From Armatimonadota bacterium (lineage in GTDB: Bacteria; Armatimonadota; UBA5829; DTJY01), in contig JANYKG010000128.1 of the NCBI GenBank assembly GCA_025358205.1, positions 28,062 to 92,061 of the forward strand: a stretch of 64,000 nucleotides of DNA, given 5' to 3'. A program made the position numbers and the translations under genes. Each line of letters starts with the position of its first letter. The first letter of the stretch is position 1. The notes under the pieces were generated by a model that saw only the letters and a list, made by a program, of their open reading frames with translations, did no database searches and was not told the origin of the DNA. Shown here in pieces: positions 59,281 through 64,000 of the stretch.

Positions 59281-60212
59281 TTGCGTCCCAATGACCTCAT
59301 CTTGTCGAACAGCACGGCTGTCAGGATAACCCCGCCGATGATGACCTTGTGCCAGTGGATTGGCACACCCGTGAGTATCAGCGCGTTGTACAAGACGGCC
59401 ATGATAGCCGCGCCGATCATCGTGCCGGGAACGGAGCCTTGTCCGCCCGCTATGCTTGTTCCGCCGATCACCACGGCTGCTATCACGTTGAGTTCGTATC
59501 CGGTCGCCACGTTTGACTGGGCTGATGACATGGATGAGGCTATGATCAGCCCGGAGACCGATGCCAGCAAGCCGTTGAGCGAGTACACCAGAGTACGCGT
59601 CTTTGCGATGGAGACACCGGAAAGGCGGGCGGCCTCTTCGTTTCCGCCTATCGCGTAGACATATCTGCCCGGCCTGGTGCGGGTGAGAAACAGTGTAGAT
59701 AGGGCGGCGATGCCGATTAGCATGAGCAATGGGACGTATCCAGTACTCAACACGTCAAGCGCGCGCGGCAACGGGGCGATGCATCTGGCGTGAGTAAACA
59801 GGGTCGCGCCGGCCCGCAGTATGCCCATTGTACCCAGTGTGGTGATGATTGGAGGAACTCGAAAACGGTTGATGAGTATTGCGTTCACTAGACCGAGTAT
59901 CAGCCCCACCACAAGGGCGGCCAGGATAGCTATCCACACCGGCGTTCCGTCAACCATCAACTTGGCCATGACTACCGAGGAAACCGCGAGGATGGAACCT
60001 ACGGAAAGGTCTATCCCGGAGGTGATGATTACCATGGTCATGCCGCAGCCCATGATCCCTGCTATCGCCATTTCCCTTGCTGTGGCGAGCAAGTTGACTT
60101 CCAGACGGAAGCTTGGTATCTTGATCCACAGCACGGCTACGGCAATGATCAGGAATGCCAGCGCAGGCAGTTCGCGTACAGACCAGAGTTCGACAGAGCG
60201 TTTTGATTTCAT
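59277..60212 (-). CDS. Ribose-type ABC transporter permease
   Basis: MVIITSGIDLSVGSILAVSS; IAAVVIGGTSIAGGQGSVPGTMIGA; start placed at MKSKRSVELW. Confidence 0.92.
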   Translation of the reverse strand: MKSKRSVELWSVRELPALAFLIIAVAVLWIKIPSFRLEVNLLATAREMAIAGIMGCGMTMVIITSGIDLSVGSILAVSSVVMAKLMVDGTPVWIAILAALVVGLILGLVNAILINRFRVPPIITTLGTMGILRAGATLFTHARCIAPLPRALDVLSTGYVPLLMLIGIAALSTLFLTRTRPGRYVYAIGGNEEAARLSGVSIAKTRTLVYSLNGLLASVSGLIIASSMSSAQSNVATGYELNVIAAVVIGGTSIAGGQGSVPGTMIGAAIMAVLYNALILTGVPIHWHKVIIGGVILTAVLFDKMRSLGRK

Positions 60213-60320
60213 GAGATGTGTACCGACCAGACTAAGGTCAGTATACCAGAGCGAAATCAGGCGGGTCAAACGATGAACGGGTCATATTTGGGAATTCTGG
60301 GTATATATAACAGATGGAGT

Positions 60321-60333
60321 GTATACTGTATAC
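60321..60333. promoter_or_regulatory. Operator-like palindrome
   Basis: GTATAC-T-GTATAC. Confidence 0.35.
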
Positions 60334-60344
60334 AGGGGGCTGCC

Positions 60345-60530
60345 ATGCGAATGACCAGGGATACATATGCCAAAGAAGTTCTGAGGGTTATCAAATCGCT
60401 GGACGAAGGTGTAGAGCATATTTTCTGTCCACGCGAGAATTGTGAGAGCGAGTTGAAGATCCAAGTGAGCAGTCTTCAGGCCGGCGCTCAGGTTATATGT
60501 CCGGATCACGGCATCATTTTTAGGGACTAA
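60345..60530 (+). CDS. Small zinc-ribbon-like protein (61 aa)
   Basis: MRMTRDTYAKEVLRVIKSLDEGVEHIFCPRENCESELKIQVSSLQAGAQVICPDHGIIFRD; AGGGGG RBS-like. Confidence 0.6.
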   Translation: MRMTRDTYAKEVLRVIKSLDEGVEHIFCPRENCESELKIQVSSLQAGAQVICPDHGIIFRD

Positions 60531-60583
60531 GCCGACCTGGATTGAAGGTTCCGCGCAGGGTTGAGTCGAACCGTACAAGCACT

Positions 60584-61729
60584 ATGGAGTTCACATTCAG
60601 TACGGTAAAGAAGATAATATTTGGTCCTGGGAAACGGCGCGAGGTCAGCGTGGAGGCTGCCATGCTTGGGACTCGGGCATTGCTGGTTTCGGGCGGCGGC
60701 TCACTCAGAAGGGCGGGACGGTTGGCCGAAGTTGTGGATTCTCTGCGGAGTTCCGGCGTGTTTGTTTGCGCGTTTGACGGGGTTCCCGCTGAACCGGCGT
60801 TGTCATTGGTGGATCGCGGCATCAGCGTTGTGGCAGAGAACCATTGTGATGTCGTGATTGCGATAGGCGGCGGTAGTGCGATGGACGTTGGCAAGGCAGT
60901 GGCGGGTCTGGCGCAAGCGTCCGGCTCAACCTCGGAGTATTTCGACGGCAGAGTTGTGGAGAAGAAGGGCCTTCCATTTATCGCTATTCCCACGACTTCC
61001 GGCAGTGGCGCAGAGGTTACGCCCAACGCGGTACTGACTGACGAGGGGCGGGGGGTCAAGGCCAGTATCAGAAGCTGGCATCTGCTGGCCGATGTCGCGA
61101 TAGTTGACCCCGAACTTACGCTCTCCTGTTCGCCGGAGACCACTGCATTCTCAGGCATGGATGCGCTGTGCCAGGCGCTTGAGGCTCTGGTTTCCAAAGG
61201 CGCAACACCGCTTACGAACTCTCTCTCCCGCGATGCGGCCGTAGGTCTGCTGAGACACCTGCCCGGCGCATACGCTCACGGAGATGATCTGGGCGCGCGC
61301 ACCGAGGTGGCGTTGGGCAGTCTCATGGGCGCGATGGCGTTCTCAAACTCACGGCTCGGTCTTGTCCACGGCCTCGCGCATCCCTTAGGTGTGCTAACCG
61401 GCTTGCCTCATGGTCTTATCTGCGGCTTGTTCCTCCCGCCCGTTATGCGGTTCAACGCGCATACATCCGCAGGGGCATACGCCGAGGTCGCCAGACAAGC
61501 GGGCATGACATCAGCGAATGACAGTGATGACCACGCCGCTGCCATGCTCATCCGCAGGATTGAGCGCCTGAACTCAGATATGGGGTTGAACCCGTACAGA
61601 GAACGGATTGCCGTACCCACAAGCGCTCTGCGGTCGTTCGTCGAGCAGACCCTCGCATCGGGTTCGACGAAGAGCAATCCCCGTGTTGTTGCCGAGCCGG
61701 ATATACTGCAGATACTGGACACCGTCTGA
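60584..61729 (+). CDS. Iron-containing alcohol dehydrogenase
   Basis: IFGPGKRREV; AIGGGSAMDVGKAVAGLA; IPTTSGSGAEVTPNAVLTDE; HGLAHPLGVLTGLPHG. Confidence 0.92.
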   Translation: MEFTFSTVKKIIFGPGKRREVSVEAAMLGTRALLVSGGGSLRRAGRLAEVVDSLRSSGVFVCAFDGVPAEPALSLVDRGISVVAENHCDVVIAIGGGSAMDVGKAVAGLAQASGSTSEYFDGRVVEKKGLPFIAIPTTSGSGAEVTPNAVLTDEGRGVKASIRSWHLLADVAIVDPELTLSCSPETTAFSGMDALCQALEALVSKGATPLTNSLSRDAAVGLLRHLPGAYAHGDDLGARTEVALGSLMGAMAFSNSRLGLVHGLAHPLGVLTGLPHGLICGLFLPPVMRFNAHTSAGAYAEVARQAGMTSANDSDDHAAAMLIRRIERLNSDMGLNPYRERIAVPTSALRSFVEQTLASGSTKSNPRVVAEPDILQILDTV

Positions 61730-61817
61730 CAGCGGGTTTCCTTGACCTCGCCGGTGGTCGGTGGTAGAATGGCGCATCGAATAACCTCACGCACGAAAGT
61801 TGGTAAGGATACAAAGC

Positions 61818-62450
61818 ATGAACTTTGAATTGTTGACTCTGCGACGGCTGACTGTCGGCCTGCTCTATCAACCGGTGGCGCTTCAGACCGTTGACCTGAA
61901 CAGACTATACGCCCTGATCACCGAGAACTACGCGTACCAGGCTCTTCAGCACCTGCCCGACGGCGTGCGAATGGCCAATGCCGACAATGACTGCTTCATC
62001 CAGCAGTCGCGGATCCAGTTGAACGAGGAGGTTATGTACTTCGCCGCGAGTAAGGAAAAGTGCCTCGATATATTTCGCGTGGTCACCAGCAAGCTGGGGT
62101 TGAACCAATTTGTGAACTTCGGGGTAAAGCTGACGGCGTTCATGCCGATGGATGATGAGAACGCGGCCACGAAGTTCATCGAGTCCCGGGCGCTGGCGGT
62201 GAGGCCGGAGGAGTGGGAGATACTCGGCGCGGGTCGTCAGGGCACCGGTCTGCGAATCGTTCTTCACCGAGACGGTGTGCATGAACTGAGGATTGAGCCG
62301 TTCTTCTCCGATTCTTCTCAGTTGTACGTGGAACTGGATGTACAGCATCCTGAGCCGTTCACGGGGTTGGAGAGCCTGGACGGGAAGATGGACGCAGCTT
62401 ACAGCTTCATGTTCGACAACGTAAAGCCGTTCCTGAATGCGCTGAAATAG
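61818..62450 (+). CDS. Hypothetical protein
   Basis: 210-aa ORF, TAAGGA RBS upstream; no family recognised with certainty. Confidence 0.7.
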   Translation: MNFELLTLRRLTVGLLYQPVALQTVDLNRLYALITENYAYQALQHLPDGVRMANADNDCFIQQSRIQLNEEVMYFAASKEKCLDIFRVVTSKLGLNQFVNFGVKLTAFMPMDDENAATKFIESRALAVRPEEWEILGAGRQGTGLRIVLHRDGVHELRIEPFFSDSSQLYVELDVQHPEPFTGLESLDGKMDAAYSFMFDNVKPFLNALK

Positions 62451-62477
62451 ATTATACTTGTAACTACACACCTTCTT

Positions 62478-62565
62478 GGGAGCGCGATCCGCCGCGGCGG
62501 ACGCCAAGACAGGAGCGCGGACGTCCTCGTCCGCTCTGGAAGCGAGCGGGGACGCTCGCGCTCCC
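62478..62565. repeat. GGGAGCGCG repeat family, compound copy B
   Basis: Outer GGGAGCGCGA/TCGCGCTCCC arms enclosing TCCGCC-gc-GGCGGA and GCGGACG-TCCT-CGTCCGC hairpins. Confidence 0.7.
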
Positions 62566-62703
62566 GGCTAGCCCCGTACAAATACCTGTTTTCCGCCTTC
62601 CTCTTGCCAAGCAAACAGAAACATGATAACATGACATTGTTGTAAGTCTACCGAAGAGTCAGACGAATTGTGAGGAGCGGAAATTATGAAGAAGATTCTT
62701 CGG

Positions 62704-62774
62704 TGGGAGCGCGAGCGTCCTCGCTCGCTTTTTTTGAGAGGGAATGGGAGCGAGCGAGGACACTCGCGCTCCCA
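62704..62774. repeat. GGGAGCGCG repeat family, copy C
   Basis: 26-nt arms TGGGAGCGCGAGCGTCCTCGCTCGCT / AGCGAGCGAGGACACTCGCGCTCCCA, 25/26 paired, 19-nt loop. Confidence 0.8.
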
Positions 62775-62784
62775 GGAGGTCATT

Positions 62785-63963
62785 ATGTTCTCAAGGATTG
62801 CAGGGTTTCTTGCGTTGATGGTGTGCTTCGCATTGCCCACCTGGGCCGCGGCGCCGGTGGTGAGCAATGTGTCCGCGTCTCAGCGGTCGGACGGCAGCAA
62901 GAAGGTGGACATTTGGTACAACGTGTCCGATTCGGACAGCCCCACGCTGGTGATCTCCGTCAGTGTGTCAAGTAATGGCGGAAGCAGCTACACGATCAGC
63001 CCAACGTCTTTCGGGCCGGGTAGCGATGTAGGCAGCAACGTGGCTCGGGGGACCGGCAAGCACATAATATGGAATGCCGGGACCACTCTGCCTGGCGCGT
63101 ACGGAACCAGCTACAAGGTTGCGGTCACCGCCAGCGACTCAGCTTACGCAGGTCAGATGATCTACATCCCCGCCGGGTCTTTCCTGATGGGGAACTCGAA
63201 TGTTGGCGCAGATGCGACGTATCGCAGCTCGTGCCCAAATGAACTCCCCCAGCACTCCGTCTCCCTTTCAGCCTACTACATCGGCAAGTATGAGGTCACG
63301 CGCGGGGAGTACCGGGCGTTCATGAATGCCGGTGGGTACACCAACTCGTCGTATTGGTCCAGCGCAGGCTGGTCTTGGAAAGTGAGCAACAGCCGCACAG
63401 AGCCGTCCTACTGGGCCGCCGCTCAAGACTGGTACGGCGGTCAGCCTTTCACACAGACGGACAATCACCCGGTAGTTGGAGTGAGTTACTACGAGGCAGA
63501 GGCATTCTGCAACTGGGCGGGCGGGCATCTGCCTACGGAAGCCCAGTGGGAGCGCGCAGCAAGATGGAACACAACTACAAGTCATCCTAATGTATATCCC
63601 TGGGGAGATACCTGGAACCAGGAGTACTGCAACAACTACTATGACAGCAACCCCGCTGGAGGTGGGTATCAGAGATGTCAGACTGCACCGGTAGGGAGTT
63701 ACTCAGCATACGGAAGTCCATCCGGTTGCCAGGACATGGCAGGAAACGTGTGGGAATGGTGCAAAGACTGGTACGGCAGCACATACTATTCTACAAGCCC
63801 TTCAAGTGACCCACCAGGGCAGTCAAGTGGCAGCTATCGTGTCTTGCGGGGCGGTAGTTGGGGCAACGACGCCTACTACTACTACCGCTGCGGTTACCGC
63901 TACTTCAACTACTCCGGCCCGAGCGGCAGCGACTACTACAGCGGGTTCCGCCTGGCCCGCTAG
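62785..63963 (+). CDS. Formylglycine-generating enzyme/SUMF1-domain protein, secreted
   Basis: Signal-like MFSRIAGFLALMVCFALPTWAAA; MIYIPAGSFLMGNS; VGVSYYEAEAFCNWAGGHLPTEAQWERAAR; GNVWEWCKDWYG; VLRGGSWGNDAYYYYRCGYRY...SGFRLAR. ORF opens at ATG 62686. Confidence 0.9.
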   Translation: MFSRIAGFLALMVCFALPTWAAAPVVSNVSASQRSDGSKKVDIWYNVSDSDSPTLVISVSVSSNGGSSYTISPTSFGPGSDVGSNVARGTGKHIIWNAGTTLPGAYGTSYKVAVTASDSAYAGQMIYIPAGSFLMGNSNVGADATYRSSCPNELPQHSVSLSAYYIGKYEVTRGEYRAFMNAGGYTNSSYWSSAGWSWKVSNSRTEPSYWAAAQDWYGGQPFTQTDNHPVVGVSYYEAEAFCNWAGGHLPTEAQWERAARWNTTTSHPNVYPWGDTWNQEYCNNYYDSNPAGGGYQRCQTAPVGSYSAYGSPSGCQDMAGNVWEWCKDWYGSTYYSTSPSSDPPGQSSGSYRVLRGGSWGNDAYYYYRCGYRYFNYSGPSGSDYYSGFRLAR

Positions 63964-64000
63964 TCGCTATCGGTATTGGAGTTTGCACTTTGTCTGTTTT

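Overview
This 64 kb window looks like a bacterial chromosomal segment, densely packed with mostly plus-strand housekeeping operons. Phylum is not assignable from sequence alone; a Terrabacteria-type lineage is a guess. Main blocks: (1) an arginine biosynthesis operon argC-argJ-argB-argD-[Clp_N protein]-[Clp_N::ArgF fusion]-argG-argH; (2) a minus-strand SpoIIE/RsbW-type regulatory pair; (3) a divergent thymidylate-synthase-like gene, a small ORF and an SGNH hydrolase, then a DprA-like gene, smc and convergent glmM; (4) an oxidoreductase, a BlaI-type regulator, a CcdA/TlpA pair and MgtC; (5) the nusA-ylxR-infB-ylxP-rbfA-nrnA-truB-ribF-[S41 protease]-rpsO-pnp cluster, followed by M16 peptidase, dapB, asd and RNase J; (6) a TPR-polysaccharide deacetylase; (7) a pyrimidine operon pyrR-pyrB-pyrC-[Gfo/Idh]-carA-carB-pyrK-pyrD-pyrF with a recognisable PyrR attenuator; (8) a ribose-type ABC transporter without an ATPase, an Fe-ADH, an orphan protein and an FGE/SUMF1-domain protein. 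The strongest novelty candidate is the pair of ClpC-type N-terminal domain genes in the arginine operon, one fused in frame to a complete ornithine carbamoyltransferase. Other signals worth checking: a leader-peptide/terminator arrangement before argD, an intrinsic terminator in the nusA leader, a degenerate second copy of the ribF 3' end flanking an inserted protease gene, a structured rpsO leader, and at least two families of dispersed palindromic repeats. One repeat family shows compensatory changes between copies and has entered coding sequence. No rRNA, tRNA, CRISPR array, transposase or prophage was recognised.
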